A stretch of 64,000 bases of DNA, from NCBI GenBank assembly GCA_001487125.1, contig LN913013.1:1963110-2027109 (forward strand). Reading direction: 5' to 3'. Numbering within the stretch: the stretch's first letter is position 1; each line of letters opens with the position of its first letter. A model generated the notes under the pieces. The model ran no database searches and was not told where the DNA came from. It saw only the letters and a list, made by a program, of their open reading frames with translations. This DNA comes from Gabonibacter massiliensis (GTDB taxonomy: Bacteria; Bacteroidota; Bacteroidia; Bacteroidales; Marinifilaceae). Position numbers and translations under genes: made by a program. Positions 26,118-35,992 of this stretch are shown piece after piece.

Positions 26118-28001
26118 CTATATCGAACAAATATAATTATAAATTGCTTCCGCATCAAATCCGCATTCTCGATATAATTGCTGTTGACTACCGTGTTCTA
26201 TAAAATGATCGGGGATGCCCAATCGAATGACTTTGGCCGAATACCCGTGGTCGGCCATGAATTCGAGAACGGCACTACCCAAGCCGCCGATGGTTGTCCC
26301 ATCTTCCAACGTAATGATTTTGGAGAATTTTTTAAAAACCGTGTGCAGTAACTCCGTATCTAAGGGTTTAAGAAAACGCATATCATAAATTGCAACAGAG
26401 CGGGGGGGATTTTTTTCAATTGCCTTTATGGCCTCTCGCCCGATGGCACCGATAGATAATACGGCGACCTCGTCTCCTTCGATAAGGCATCTTCCTTTTC
26501 CGATTTCGAGTTCTTTGAACGGAGTTCTCCAATGGAGCGCGGAACCGTTACCGCGCGGATAACGGATTGAAAAGGGACCTTTATCGGGAAGCTGAGCCGT
26601 ATACATCATATTACGCAATTCTTCTTCGTCGAACGGAGCGGCAATCGTCATATTCGGTATGCAACGGAAGTACGCCAAATCGTAGGCCCCGTGATGTGTA
26701 GCTCCGTCAGCCCCGACCAAGCCTCCCCTATCAAGGCAAAAAATCACCTGTAGTTTTTGCAGTGCCACGTCGTGAATAACCTGGTCGTACGCTCTTTGCA
26801 TAAAAGAGGAGTAAATATTGCAAAACGGGATATATCCCTGTGCGGCGAGTCCGGCGGAAAAAGTTACGGCATGTTGCTCGGCAATACCTACATCGAAACA
26901 ACGGTCCGGCATCTCTTTCATCATAATGTTGAGGGAACAACCCGTAGGCATGGCAGGTGTAATGCCTACTATTTTTTCATTATTCCGAGCCAGTTCTAAA
27001 ATAGTATGTCCGAATACATCCTGAAATTTAGGGGGAGTATCGGGCTTGTTTTCTTTGATCAGTTCACCTGTTTCCTTGTTGAATTTTCCGGGGGCGTGCC
27101 AGGTGGTCTGGTCCAATTCGGCTTGCTTGAACCCTTTGCCTTTAACGGTAATGCAATGTAGTAATTTGGGACCCTGGATCGCTTTCAGATCCCGGAGTAC
27201 CTTGATCAGGTGATTTACATCGTGACCGTCCACCGGACCGAAGTATCTGAACCCCAAAGCTTCAAACAGATTACTTTGTTTAAGCAGGAGTGATTTGACA
27301 CTATTGTCTACTTTTTGAATGAAATTGCGCGCTCCCGGGCTGATCTTATTCAATCGTCCTAAGATTCGCCAAACGTCTTCTTTTAGTTTATTGTAAGTTT
27401 TGGAAGTGGAGATATCCAATAAATATTCATTCATGCCGCCGACATTCGGGTCGATGGCCATGTTATTGTCGTTTAAGATAACTAAGAGGTTGGCATTATT
27501 TATTCCCGCGTTATTCAATCCTTCGAAAGCCATTCCGCCGGTCATGGCTCCGTCGCCGATCACGGCCACGGAAAGTCTGTCTTTTTCTCCGTTTAATTTG
27601 GCAGCTACGGCCATGCCTAATGCCGCGGAAATAGAAGTTGAAGAGTGGCCGGTTCCGAAAGAGTCGTATTCGCTTTCACTTCGTTTAGGGAATCCGCTAA
27701 TTCCTTTGTATTGACGATTCGTATCGAAATTTTCTCTTCGTCCGGTTAATATTTTATGTGGATAAGCTTGGTGTCCGACGTCCCATATCAGATTGTCGTA
27801 AGGGGTGTCGAAAACATAATGCAAAGCTACCGTAAGTTCAACGACTCCTAACCCTGCACCGAAATGGCCGGGATGTTCGGAACATTCGTCTATGATTTTT
27901 TGACGGAGTTCCTGACACAGTTGAATTAAATCGTCTTCTGGGACTTTCTTTAAGTCGGCAGGAGAGTTGATAGTTTCTAATATATTTTTATTCACGATCA
28001 A
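26118..28001 (-). CDS. dxs: 1-deoxy-D-xylulose-5-phosphate synthase
   Basis: 627 aa, normal. Thiamine diphosphate enzyme making DXP from pyruvate and glyceraldehyde 3-phosphate, first step of the MEP isoprenoid route. Visible: [23 protein letters not shown]/Mg motif [18 protein letters not shown] to [10 protein letters not shown], the transketolase middle domain with [21 protein letters not shown], and the C-terminal domain. It lies 53 nt after pyrH. Its product feeds the prenyl chain synthesis encoded by the synthetase at 57091. Confidence 0.96.
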   Translation of the reverse strand: MIVNKNILETINSPADLKKVPEDDLIQLCQELRQKIIDECSEHPGHFGAGLGVVELTVALHYVFDTPYDNLIWDVGHQAYPHKILTGRRENFDTNRQYKGISGFPKRSESEYDSFGTGHSSTSISAALGMAVAAKLNGEKDRLSVAVIGDGAMTGGMAFEGLNNAGINNANLLVILNDNNMAIDPNVGGMNEYLLDISTSKTYNKLKEDVWRILGRLNKISPGARNFIQKVDNSVKSLLLKQSNLFEALGFRYFGPVDGHDVNHLIKVLRDLKAIQGPKLLHCITVKGKGFKQAELDQTTWHAPGKFNKETGELIKENKPDTPPKFQDVFGHTILELARNNEKIVGITPAMPTGCSLNIMMKEMPDRCFDVGIAEQHAVTFSAGLAAQGYIPFCNIYSSFMQRAYDQVIHDVALQKLQVIFCLDRGGLVGADGATHHGAYDLAYFRCIPNMTIAAPFDEEELRNMMYTAQLPDKGPFSIRYPRGNGSALHWRTPFKELEIGKGRCLIEGDEVAVLSIGAIGREAIKAIEKNPPRSVAIYDMRFLKPLDTELLHTVFKKFSKIITLEDGTTIGGLGSAVLEFMADHGYSAKVIRLGIPDHFIEHGSQQQLYRECGFDAEAIYNYICSI

Positions 28002-28054
28002 TAGTCTCTAAAGCGGGAAAAGAGATGCTTTCTTTTCCGTTTAACTCCTTAAAT

Positions 28055-28759
28055 TTAGTAAACGATGGTCCCGATGTTTTCACCCGTCATGACCTTTTTG
28101 AGGTTACCGGGGACATCCATGTTGAAAACGATAATAGGAAGGTGATTCTCTTTGCACATGGTCGTTGCCGTTAAATCCATCACCTTCAATCCTCGGGAAT
28201 AAATTTCGTCGTATGAGATTTTATCGAATTTTACGGCAGTCGGATCTTTCTCCGGGTCGGCAGTATAGATACCATCCACCCGCGTTCCTTTCAACATGAC
28301 CTCGGCCTCGATTTCTATGGCCCTGAGACTGCTTGCCGTATCCGTGGTAAAATATGGATTGCCCGTGCCGCCGCTGATAATCGTTACATAACCTTCTTGC
28401 AGGTATTCCACGGCTTTTGCTTTTGAATAATACTCTCCGATAGGCTCCATGCGTATAGCCGTAAGTACTTTATTCTTACAACCTTCGTTTTCTAAGGCGG
28501 AACTTAGGGCAAGGCTGTTGATAACGGTGGCTAACATTCCCATGCTGTCTCCTTTTACCCTGTCAAAACCTTTGTTTGTACCGCTTAACCCCCGAAAAAT
28601 ATTTCCTCCTCCGATGACAATCCCGATCTGAATACCCAAGTTTGCTATTTCGTGAATCTGGCGTGCATAACTCTCCAAACAAGCGGTGTCTATACCGTAT
28701 TTTTGTTCTCCCATTAAAGATTCTCCACTGAGTTTTAATAAAATTCGGTTATATTGCAT
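28055..28759 (-). CDS. pyrH: UMP kinase
   Basis: 234 aa. Amino-acid-kinase fold with LLKLSGESLMG at the N terminus, VIGGGNIFRG, DSMGMLATVINSLAL and GTGNPYFTTDTAS. Phosphorylates UMP to UDP. Members are hexameric and usually UTP-inhibited. First gene of pyrH-dxs-crp/fnr. Confidence 0.96.
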   Translation of the reverse strand: MQYNRILLKLSGESLMGEQKYGIDTACLESYARQIHEIANLGIQIGIVIGGGNIFRGLSGTNKGFDRVKGDSMGMLATVINSLALSSALENEGCKNKVLTAIRMEPIGEYYSKAKAVEYLQEGYVTIISGGTGNPYFTTDTASSLRAIEIEAEVMLKGTRVDGIYTADPEKDPTAVKFDKISYDEIYSRGLKVMDLTATTMCKENHLPIIVFNMDVPGNLKKVMTGENIGTIVY

Positions 28760-28842
28760 ATCTTTGTCCGTTTAGTTTTGAAAACAAAATAATCTGAATT
28801 ATAGTAATAAATTACGATATTGCATGACCGTAAAACGAACAA

Positions 28843-28850
28843 CAAAGCTA
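28843..28850 (-). promoter_or_regulatory. Putative -7 box for pyrH-dxs
   Basis: Minus-strand TAGCTTTG, exact TAnnTTTG, 84 nt upstream of the pyrH ATG. No spaced -33 element. Confidence 0.4.
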
Positions 28851-28903
28851 AACAATTTTGTCGTAACTATAATTTAATTTATGCATTTAAATTTTTTTGA
28901 CTT

Positions 28904-29635
28904 ATGAATAGGACCGCAAACTATCAGTTTACCATTATCGTTCCGGTATATAATGAAGAGGGAAATATTTTGCGATTGGAAAAAGAGTTGGGTGATTTTT
29001 TGAAATCGGCGGAAGTCTCTTCTTGCGTTTTATTTGTTAATGACGGTTCGAAGGATGATAGCGAGCGGCTGATTCGTGAAGTATGTTCCAGGAACGAAAA
29101 ATTCTTTTTTATGAATTTGGCCCGTAACGGAGGATTAAGTGCGGCGATGAAAGCGGGAATCGATCACTCCTTTTCACCGTGGGTCGGTTATATCGATGCC
29201 GATCTGCAAACGACGCCGGCTGATTTCAATCGTTTATTGGAATACGTGGACGAATACGAGATGGTCATGGGGATTCGGACCGGAAGAAAAGATAGCTTGG
29301 TAAAGAATATGTCTTCTAAAATAGCGAATGGTTTCCGTCGTATGATGACTCATGACGGAGTGGAAGATACCGGATGTCCCCTGAAGATTTTACGTACGGA
29401 TTATGCCAAACGGATTCCTTTTTTCACGGGAATGCACCGTTTCCTTCCGGCTTTGATTCAGCTTCAGAACGGAAAAGTAAAACAGGTTCCTGTAAAACAC
29501 TTTCCCCGGATTGCAGGTAAATCTAAATACAATTTGACGAATCGGTTGGTAGGTCCTTTTAAAGATTGTTTTGCTTACCGTTGGATGAAAAAGCGTTATA
29601 TCAATTACCAAATAGCGGAAAATAACTTACAATAG
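28904..29635 (+). CDS. GT2 glycosyltransferase (dolichol/undecaprenyl-phosphate sugar synthase-like)
   Basis: 243 aa. GT-A fold with IIVPVYNEEGNILRLE at the N terminus, DxD-like GYIDADLQTTP near residue 100 and the VEDTGCPLKILR acceptor region. No C-terminal membrane domain, as in DPM1-type enzymes. Members load a sugar from a nucleotide donor onto undecaprenyl phosphate at the cytoplasmic face. Followed 35 nt later by the LAB_N protein and two GT39 transferases, which suggests the lipid-linked sugar is moved onto lipid A or another envelope acceptor. Confidence 0.85.
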   Translation: MNRTANYQFTIIVPVYNEEGNILRLEKELGDFLKSAEVSSCVLFVNDGSKDDSERLIREVCSRNEKFFFMNLARNGGLSAAMKAGIDHSFSPWVGYIDADLQTTPADFNRLLEYVDEYEMVMGIRTGRKDSLVKNMSSKIANGFRRMMTHDGVEDTGCPLKILRTDYAKRIPFFTGMHRFLPALIQLQNGKVKQVPVKHFPRIAGKSKYNLTNRLVGPFKDCFAYRWMKKRYINYQIAENNLQ

Positions 29636-29670
29636 GGAGTAATCAAAGGTTTAATTTAAAGTTCAGCGGC

Positions 29671-30285
29671 ATGGTATATGTCATCGGTTTTTTGGCTCAG
29701 CTATTTTTTTCGGCCCGAATATTACTGCAATGGATTTTATCAGAGAGGGCAAAACGGGTTATTTCTCCGACTATTTTTTGGCAGCTTAGTCTGGCAGGCT
29801 CCTATCTTTTGTTTATTTACGGATGGATCAGGGATGATTTCGCCATTATATTCGGGCAGTTTATTGCCTATTACATCTATATCTGGAATTTAGATAAAAA
29901 GGATCAATGGAAGAAATGGCCCAGAATAGTCCGGATTCTTTTGTTGGTAACGCCCGTCGTGGTCGTTCTTTATTTGTTAAAAGACGCCCGGGCGTTTGCA
30001 GAACAGTTTTTCAGAAATGATTCTATCCCGTTATGGTTGTTGATTTTCGGATCGTTAGGGCAAATCGTTTTTACCCTACGGTTTGTTTATCAATGGTTTT
30101 ATTCCAGACACAAAGACGAATCTCTGCTCCCGTTGGGTTTTTGGGTGATTAGTTTGGTAGGGTCGTTTATCATTGTTGCTTATGCTATTTATCGGCGTGA
30201 TCCCGTGTTGATTTTGGGACAATCAACAGGTTTTATCGCTTATAGCCGAAATATTTATCTCTCTTTTTCCTGCAAGGGGAATTGA
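29671..30285 (+). CDS. Duplicated LAB_N (lipid A biosynthesis N-terminal) membrane protein
   Basis: 204 aa with two homologous halves. Residues about 1-75 (FLAQLFFSARILLQWILSER, SPTIFWQLSLAGSYLL, IFGQFIAYYIYIWNL) and about 125-200 (SLGQIVFTLRFVYQWFYSR, PLGFWVISLVGSFI, ILGQSTGFIAYSRNIYL) align with each other, separated by a linker with one extra membrane helix. LAB_N is a small membrane domain often found beside GT2 enzymes in lipid A modification loci. Its molecular job is not established; a role in handling the lipid-linked sugar is inference. Confidence 0.82.
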   Translation: MVYVIGFLAQLFFSARILLQWILSERAKRVISPTIFWQLSLAGSYLLFIYGWIRDDFAIIFGQFIAYYIYIWNLDKKDQWKKWPRIVRILLLVTPVVVVLYLLKDARAFAEQFFRNDSIPLWLLIFGSLGQIVFTLRFVYQWFYSRHKDESLLPLGFWVISLVGSFIIVAYAIYRRDPVLILGQSTGFIAYSRNIYLSFSCKGN

Positions 30286-30289
30286 TTCC

Positions 30290-31831
30290 TCAGTTCGGTT
30301 TTTCGATGATGTAAAATTTTCCGATGACTGTATAGCGCGTTCGGGACAGCCACGCTCTTAATTCCGGTGATTTTTGAACATCCCATACTTTAATAAAAAT
30401 GAGGTTTCCCCCTTTCTCGTATATGCGGAGCATCTCCTCTTTTTCTTTTATTTTAAAAAGGGGACGGTGAAGATAAACGTCCATATTTTCTCCGCTTCGA
30501 AAACGGTAAAAGTAGAGGTTTTCAATCGTACTGTTATCGATAATTTCTAAGGCTTTTTGAGATAAAGCGGAAAAGCCGAGATTCGGGTTCAGTTTCGGAA
30601 GAGCAAAGGAACTGACAAAGATAGAGATTAATAATCCTAAGGCTGTCGTTTGAATTGCCTGGTGAAGGTTATGCCGGCGTAGGCTGACGAAGGCAAACAA
30701 GGCGCTGACGAAAAGAATTCCGATGCCTGTACGGATACAGTAGAGTCTGATGAATTCGATTCGGTCGGCCAAGAAAAAGGAGATCGGAAAAGCAAGAATA
30801 AATACGACAATAGGGATGTACAGGGTAAAACGGATCCATTTCTCTTTAATTTTTGGCAGGAGCAGTATGGAAAGATAGGCGACAAAAGGATATATAGGCA
30901 GTAAATAGATATCTAATTTCGAGCTGAATAACGATAATAGAATGAATGTTGTGGCGATGACTGAAAAGAAAAGTTTTTCCTTATCCGTTGTAATAAGTCT
31001 TTTCCAAATACCTATGACCAGAATCAGGATATAGAAAAGAGACCAGGGAGCCAAAGCGTACCAAATGGTTGTTCCGTAGTACCAGAAAGGTTCTTTATGT
31101 TGGAAAGAATCTACTGCCCGGTTTATGGTTTGGTGAAACAGCAAGTCGTATAAGTAATCATACCCTCCTTCCCAGAATACGCATCCGAACCATATGACGC
31201 ATAGTGTCAATAATATGGTAAATTCTTTCCATCCGAGGAATTTTCCGAATTTCCGGATCTCTTTTTTCAAGATTAAAAAAACGGCAATGGAACATACAGG
31301 GACAATAATGCCTATGGGACCTTTTGAAAAGAGGGCCATAAATATGCAGAAGGGTAACCAAAAGTGATCGGGTTTCCGGTCTTGTTCCGTGTACCGCTTG
31401 TAAAAAATATAGAGGGATAACGTGATAAACATACACATCATCATGTCCATTCTCAATACAAGGGCAGAGCCGAGAAAAAGTCCGCTGGTAAACAGTAGTA
31501 ATGCTACGCTCCGGCGGGAAGACAGGGAACACTCACGGATCCAACGATCCATTATCCCTATGGTAATGAAAGCGGGAATGACCGAGAACAGGGAGAGAAG
31601 GAACATGGAATGACTGCCCCATACGATCTTGCAAAGCATAATGATCCAGAAATATAAGGGTGGCTTATCCGCGTAGATCGTTCCGTGATTATAGAATGTA
31701 AACCAATCTCCATTGCGAATGGCTTCGTCCGCAATGCTTAAATATTTTAATTCATTATTTGGTGTGAAATCTCGTAATATTAAGGCCGGTAAAACCAAAA
31801 TGAATAGAAGAAAATACCGTTCTATTTTCAT
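30290..31831 (-). CDS. GT39-family transferase (ArnT/PMT-like) I
   Basis: 513 aa, about 11-12 membrane segments and a C-terminal periplasmic domain of roughly 100 residues. The first periplasmic loop has the acidic PNNELKYLSIADE stretch and ADKPPLYFW, typical of ArnT-like enzymes that move a sugar from undecaprenyl phosphate to lipid A or protein. It converges with the LAB_N gene (4-nt gap) and is divergent from the second GT39 gene. The acceptor cannot be deduced. Confidence 0.83.
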   Translation of the reverse strand: MKIERYFLLFILVLPALILRDFTPNNELKYLSIADEAIRNGDWFTFYNHGTIYADKPPLYFWIIMLCKIVWGSHSMFLLSLFSVIPAFITIGIMDRWIRECSLSSRRSVALLLFTSGLFLGSALVLRMDMMMCMFITLSLYIFYKRYTEQDRKPDHFWLPFCIFMALFSKGPIGIIVPVCSIAVFLILKKEIRKFGKFLGWKEFTILLTLCVIWFGCVFWEGGYDYLYDLLFHQTINRAVDSFQHKEPFWYYGTTIWYALAPWSLFYILILVIGIWKRLITTDKEKLFFSVIATTFILLSLFSSKLDIYLLPIYPFVAYLSILLLPKIKEKWIRFTLYIPIVVFILAFPISFFLADRIEFIRLYCIRTGIGILFVSALFAFVSLRRHNLHQAIQTTALGLLISIFVSSFALPKLNPNLGFSALSQKALEIIDNSTIENLYFYRFRSGENMDVYLHRPLFKIKEKEEMLRIYEKGGNLIFIKVWDVQKSPELRAWLSRTRYTVIGKFYIIEKPN

Positions 31832-31864
31832 ATTTTCCCTTTTTAGTCAGATTTAAACGACGTA

Positions 31865-31872
31865 CAAATTTA
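31865..31872 (-). promoter_or_regulatory. Putative -7 box for GT39 transferase I
   Basis: Minus-strand TAAATTTG, exact consensus, 33 nt before the ATG. Confidence 0.5.
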
Positions 31873-31975
31873 TATACTAAAATGTTTCTTTTTTGTTACG
31901 CGAATTGATTTTTTTGCCAAAAAATATTTACGTTCATTTCTTCCTCCATTCTATCGCTTCTCTATTAATTTATTT

Positions 31976-31983
31976 TAAATTTG
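31976..31983 (+). promoter_or_regulatory. Putative -7 box for GT39 transferase II
   Basis: TAAATTTG, exact consensus, 33 nt before the ATG. Leader length mirrors that of the divergent gene. Confidence 0.5.
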
Positions 31984-32016
31984 CGCTCTGACTCAAACAA
32001 ATAATTATTTGGTGTT

Positions 32017-33654
32017 ATGCAAAAAAGAGATTGGATTCATATATTGTTTATCCTTGTTGTTTGTTGGTTTGCTTTTTTCGTGAACAACGATGCGATATTT
32101 GTTGATATTATGGAGTCGCGCAACCTCGTAACAGCCCATGAGATGGAGACTTACGATAATTGGTTGGTGCCTACCATGAACGGGGAACTTCGTTTGGAGA
32201 AGCCTCCTTTACCGACGTGGATAGCGGCAGGTATTGATATGATAAGCCCGGATAATATCGCGTTACAGCGAGGGGCAGCCGGGCTTATGGCGACGATAAT
32301 GGTATTTTTCCTTTATTTTTTTGCATCTGCGTTGACTCAAAATAAATTATTCGGATTATTGTCGGCGTTGGTACTTGCGACGTCGTTTAATGTGATCATG
32401 CAGGGGAGGGTAGCAACATGGGATATCTATTGTCATAGTTTTATGCTGGGTGCCATATTCTTTTTTTACCGTGGGATGGCGGCGATGCGGACGAGGTGGT
32501 GGGATTTTTGCGTGGCCGGAATATTATTAGGACTATCTTTTTTAGGAAAAGGGCCGGTTTCGTTTTATGCTCTTCTTTTACCCTTTCTGATGTCCTATTT
32601 CTTTATTTATCGTCCGAAATTCGGACATAAATTATGGCCTGTGTTACTGATGGTTTTGATTTTTATTCTGATCAGTTTCTGGTGGCCGCTCTATTTGTAT
32701 GTTTTCCATAAAGACATGGCTTTATTTGTGATGGCTAAAGAGTCCACGGCCTGGATAGAGCGGAATGTTCGTCCATGGTATTATTATTGGAAATTTTTTA
32801 CGGAGTCGGGTATTTGGTCTTTGTTTTTGTTAACGGGACTATGTTGGCCCTGGTTAAAACATAAAATAACCTTAAAGAAAGAGTATAGGCTGGCGATTGT
32901 TTGGACATTGCTTTCCTTGGTTTTACTTTCTTGCTTTCCGGAAAAGAAAACGCGTTATTTGTTACCGTTGCTGATACCTTCCGCTATGGTGGTTGCTCAT
33001 TATGTATTATACATCTTTATAGCCGTCAAAGAAAAGAGTTTGACGAAGGGCGATAAGATCGTATTCCGGATAAATGCTTTTCTGCCCGCGATCATTGCCT
33101 TGGGAATGCCTGTTGCGTTGTATGTATTGTTTTTTCAAACCCGACAAATCGGTTGGGTCTACTATATCGTAGTCTCTTTCCTTTTTTGGTTAGTCTCTTA
33201 TTCTATTTTTGTAGGAGGCATAAGGCTAAAACCTCTGAAAGTTTTTACGGGAATGGTTATTTTGTTGATTCTCGTGGAGACCTTGTTGATGAATTCGGTG
33301 GCGACGATGTTTAATAATGAGGAGATAAAAAGTATACGGGCGGTCAGGGAGATTGAAAGTATCAATAAGTTGCCTTTTTATTATCCTCAAGAGGAAGAGT
33401 TGCGGATGGAGTTGGTATATGAAGCCGGTCGCCGTATTTTGCCGTGGGATACGGGTAAAGATACGGCTATACTGGATTCGCTGCCTATCGTGCTTGTTTC
33501 CGGTCGACCGGCCGAAGATGTATTGCCCGAATCCGTACGGGAACGGGTGAAGCTTCGTTTGGTTGACGTATATGATAATAACGCCAGGAAAAAAAACACG
33601 AAGTGGCACTCTCCGAAATTTGTACGTTATGTTACGGTCATCGAAAAGAGATAA
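32017..33654 (+). CDS. GT39-family transferase (ArnT/PMT-like) II
   Basis: 545 aa, multi-spanning. The N-terminal periplasmic loop contains FVDIMESRNLVTAHEM and GELRLEKPPLPTW, the usual ArnT-type signature, followed by about eleven further hydrophobic helices and a C-terminal soluble domain. Shares family but only limited sequence with the divergent GT39 gene, so they probably act on different donors or acceptors. Ends 2 nt before the opposing HAD gene. Confidence 0.85.
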   Translation: MQKRDWIHILFILVVCWFAFFVNNDAIFVDIMESRNLVTAHEMETYDNWLVPTMNGELRLEKPPLPTWIAAGIDMISPDNIALQRGAAGLMATIMVFFLYFFASALTQNKLFGLLSALVLATSFNVIMQGRVATWDIYCHSFMLGAIFFFYRGMAAMRTRWWDFCVAGILLGLSFLGKGPVSFYALLLPFLMSYFFIYRPKFGHKLWPVLLMVLIFILISFWWPLYLYVFHKDMALFVMAKESTAWIERNVRPWYYYWKFFTESGIWSLFLLTGLCWPWLKHKITLKKEYRLAIVWTLLSLVLLSCFPEKKTRYLLPLLIPSAMVVAHYVLYIFIAVKEKSLTKGDKIVFRINAFLPAIIALGMPVALYVLFFQTRQIGWVYYIVVSFLFWLVSYSIFVGGIRLKPLKVFTGMVILLILVETLLMNSVATMFNNEEIKSIRAVREIESINKLPFYYPQEEELRMELVYEAGRRILPWDTGKDTAILDSLPIVLVSGRPAEDVLPESVRERVKLRLVDVYDNNARKKNTKWHSPKFVRYVTVIEKR

Positions 33655-33656
33655 AG

Positions 33657-34277
33657 CTACTTATTGAATAGGAACCGAAAATCTTCGTGTGGTTGTACCG
33701 TATAGGTTTTAAGCCCGAAGGATTTACCGGTCTCTATATTTCGTGGGGAATCGTCCAGATAGAAGGTGGTTTCGGGATGAATTCCGGAGCGGCGGATTAC
33801 CTCTTTGAAAATAGCGGGATCCGGCTTGGTCATTTTTAATTCGTAAGAAAGAAACAGTTCGTCGAAATAGTTTTTCCAGCTTACTCCTTCGTCCATAAAG
33901 TAGGTCTTCCGGATGTAATCCATCATGATCGGATTCGTGTTACTTAACAATAATATTTGATAATGCTCTTTTAATTGTCTCAGCATTTCCAGTTTGTACC
34001 CTGGAATACCGGCCAACATCTCCCGGTAAGCATCATCTATACTTTCGTCCGTTACAGACCTTCCGATAAGTTTTCGGACACCCTCGTGAAACTCATCGGT
34101 GCCGATTTGCCCTTGTTCTAATTGTTTGAAAACTCCTTCTTTAGGGAGGTAAATATCTAAATATTCATCAATATCTTTAAAGCCGATGGCTTGAAATGCC
34201 CGTATGCAGGCATTTTTGTCCAAATCCATCAATACCCCTCCCAGGTCGAAAATTATCGTTGTAATCCCTTTCATCAT
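33657..34277 (-). CDS. HAD-superfamily hydrolase (subfamily IA)
   Basis: 206 aa. Motif I IIFDLGGVLMDLD, motif II LLLSNTN, Lys in KMTKPDPAIF, motif IV FYLDDSPRNIE. Helical cap between motifs I and II. Phosphatase or dehalogenase of unknown substrate. Convergent with the GT39 gene (2-nt gap). The 86-nt upstream gap separates it from a second HAD gene on the same strand. Confidence 0.86.
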   Translation of the reverse strand: MMKGITTIIFDLGGVLMDLDKNACIRAFQAIGFKDIDEYLDIYLPKEGVFKQLEQGQIGTDEFHEGVRKLIGRSVTDESIDDAYREMLAGIPGYKLEMLRQLKEHYQILLLSNTNPIMMDYIRKTYFMDEGVSWKNYFDELFLSYELKMTKPDPAIFKEVIRRSGIHPETTFYLDDSPRNIETGKSFGLKTYTVQPHEDFRFLFNK

Positions 34278-34363
34278 TTTTTCCCTTTTAGTATGAATGA
34301 AAGTTATACGAAGGAATATTCTTTTCAGATACGAAGAGAGAATATTTTTCTTCCGGGAATAGT

Positions 34364-35029
34364 CTATCTTGTGTTTAACAGAAAGTGAGCAAGTTCTTCG
34401 ACATCCCGTACGATGTAGTTGGCTCCGGCTAAACTCAGTTCTTTTTGATCGCCGTATCCGTAAAGTACTCCTATGGAGTCTATTCCCGTTTTTCGAGCGC
34501 CCTCGATGTCATATTTGCGGTCTCCGATCATTACGACGTCTTCTTTATTTTCAATCGAGTTTTGCTCCATTACGAGACGAATGACTTCATCTTTATGCGA
34601 AATAGAACCGTCTAAACTACTTCCTCCTATATAAGAAAAATAGGGGGTAAGATGATAGTGATCGATTATCTGACGTGCGTAGATTGTTGGTTTGGAAGTG
34701 GCCAACATCACTTTCTTTTTTGCTTTGTTCAACTCCTTCAATAAAGATTCAATTCCCGGATACAGGTTATTTTCGTAAATTCCGATTTTTTCAAATCGTT
34801 TTCTGTAAGCCTCGATAGCCTCCATTGCCATTTTTTCATCGAATTGATAGTATTCCATGAACGATTCTTTCAGAGGTGGACCTACGAATTTTTGTAACGT
34901 ATTGATATCCGTTACTTGAATGTCGAAACAGGATAAGGCATATTGTACGGATCTGGTGATGCCTGGCATGGAATCCGTGACGGTTCCGTCTAAATCCAAT
35001 AATATGCAAGTGTAATTTTTCTGAGGCAC
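34364..35029 (-). CDS. HAD-superfamily phosphatase, phosphoglycolate phosphatase-like
   Basis: About 221 aa. Motif I LLDLDGTVTDS, motif II MLATSKPT, motif IV VMIGDRKYDIEGARKTG. Start taken as GTG at 35029 (MPQKNYTCILLDLDG). The frame stays open to TTG 35047, but that codon lies in the T run of the tsf terminator. Similar to Gph-type phosphatases, substrate unknown. Two HAD genes in a row may reflect independent metabolite-repair roles. Confidence 0.84.
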   Translation of the reverse strand: MPQKNYTCILLDLDGTVTDSMPGITRSVQYALSCFDIQVTDINTLQKFVGPPLKESFMEYYQFDEKMAMEAIEAYRKRFEKIGIYENNLYPGIESLLKELNKAKKKVMLATSKPTIYARQIIDHYHLTPYFSYIGGSSLDGSISHKDEVIRLVMEQNSIENKEDVVMIGDRKYDIEGARKTGIDSIGVLYGYGDQKELSLAGANYIVRDVEELAHFLLNTR

Positions 35030-35045
35030 GGTTATCGTTTTAGGC

Positions 35046-35074
35046 AAAAAAAACAGGCTGTAAAGCCTGTTTTT
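35046..35074 (-). terminator. Intrinsic terminator of the ribosomal operon after tsf
   Basis: Perfect 11-bp stem, arms 35049-35059 and 35064-35074, 4-nt loop. On the minus strand an eight-T run follows. Confidence 0.92.
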
Positions 35075-35094
35075 ATATGAATTGATTCCACCAA

Positions 35095-35913
35095 TTAAGC
35101 GTTCAGAGTGAAGCGTAAAAATCCGGTGGCGGTTAAATCTTTGTCAATACTCTTCAAGTATTCTCTTACGGACATTTTTCCGTCCTGTTCGTAAACTTGA
35201 TTTAATAGAGTCGATTCTTGGAAGAATTTATTCAGACGTCCTTGTGCGATTTTATCTAACATGGCTTCTGGTTTGCCTTCTTCCCGTGCTTTTTCACGAC
35301 CGATTTCCACTTCGTGATCGATGACACTCTGAGGAATATCTTCTTTATCCAATGCGACAGGAGCCATTGCTGCTACCTGCATGGCGATGTTTTTCATTGC
35401 CTGCATGTCGGCCTCTTTGTTGAATCCTACGACGGTAGCCAGTTTGTTTCCCGGGTGAATATATACAACGGAAGCTTCAGCTTCTAATTTTCCGTAATAA
35501 CTTAACTCTAATTTTTCTCCGATAACACCTGTTTGTTCGGCAATCTGTTCCGCAATAGTTCTTCCATCCAATTGGAGGTTTAACAAAGCTTCTATGTTTT
35601 CCGGCATATTAGCAAGAGCTGCTTCCAGAATACGGGTAGTGAATGCGATGAAGCCTTCGTTCTTAGCCACGAAATCTGTTTCACAATTCAGTGAAACGAT
35701 TACGGCTTTTTTTCCGTCGGTTTTAGCTAATACACATCCTTCTTTAGCATCTCTGTCAGCACGTTTGCTGGCAATAACCAGACCTTTTTTACGGATGATG
35801 TCTACGGCTTTGTCGAAATCACCTTCAGCTTCCTGAAGAGCGTGTTTACAATCCATCATTCCGGCGTTTGTTGCTTTACGCAACTTCATTACGTCTGCTG
35901 CTTTTATTTCCAT
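35095..35913 (-). CDS. tsf: Translation elongation factor Ts
   Basis: 272 aa from ATG 35913 (MEIKAADVMKLR), which matches the family start; the longer frame to 35943 adds a non-conserved decapeptide. UBA-like N-terminal domain with KLRKATNAGMMDCKHAL and the core with VSLNCETDFVAKN. Exchanges GDP for GTP on EF-Tu. Last gene of rplM-rpsI-rpsB-tsf. Confidence 0.96.
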   Translation of the reverse strand: MEIKAADVMKLRKATNAGMMDCKHALQEAEGDFDKAVDIIRKKGLVIASKRADRDAKEGCVLAKTDGKKAVIVSLNCETDFVAKNEGFIAFTTRILEAALANMPENIEALLNLQLDGRTIAEQIAEQTGVIGEKLELSYYGKLEAEASVVYIHPGNKLATVVGFNKEADMQAMKNIAMQVAAMAPVALDKEDIPQSVIDHEVEIGREKAREEGKPEAMLDKIAQGRLNKFFQESTLLNQVYEQDGKMSVREYLKSIDKDLTATGFLRFTLNA

Positions 35914-35931
35914 TTTCTCTTTTTTTAATTT

Positions 35932-35980
35932 GTAAATGATCATTTACAGTGGCAGACTTACGATATCAATCGTAAGTCTG
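35932..35980 (-). promoter_or_regulatory. Two strong hairpins between rpsB and tsf
   Basis: CAGACTTACGAT (35953-35964) pairs perfectly with 35969-35980 across a 4-nt loop. A separate 16-bp palindrome GTAAATGATCATTTAC lies at 35932-35947. On the minus strand neither is followed by a T run, so they are more likely processing or stability elements setting the S2:EF-Ts ratio than terminators (inference). Confidence 0.55.
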
Positions 35981-35992
35981 TAAGATCGTAAA

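Noticed and set aside
35914-35943. N-terminal extension of tsf
   Set aside because: The conserved EF-Ts start is MEIKAADVMKLR at 35913; the extra decapeptide is not family-like.
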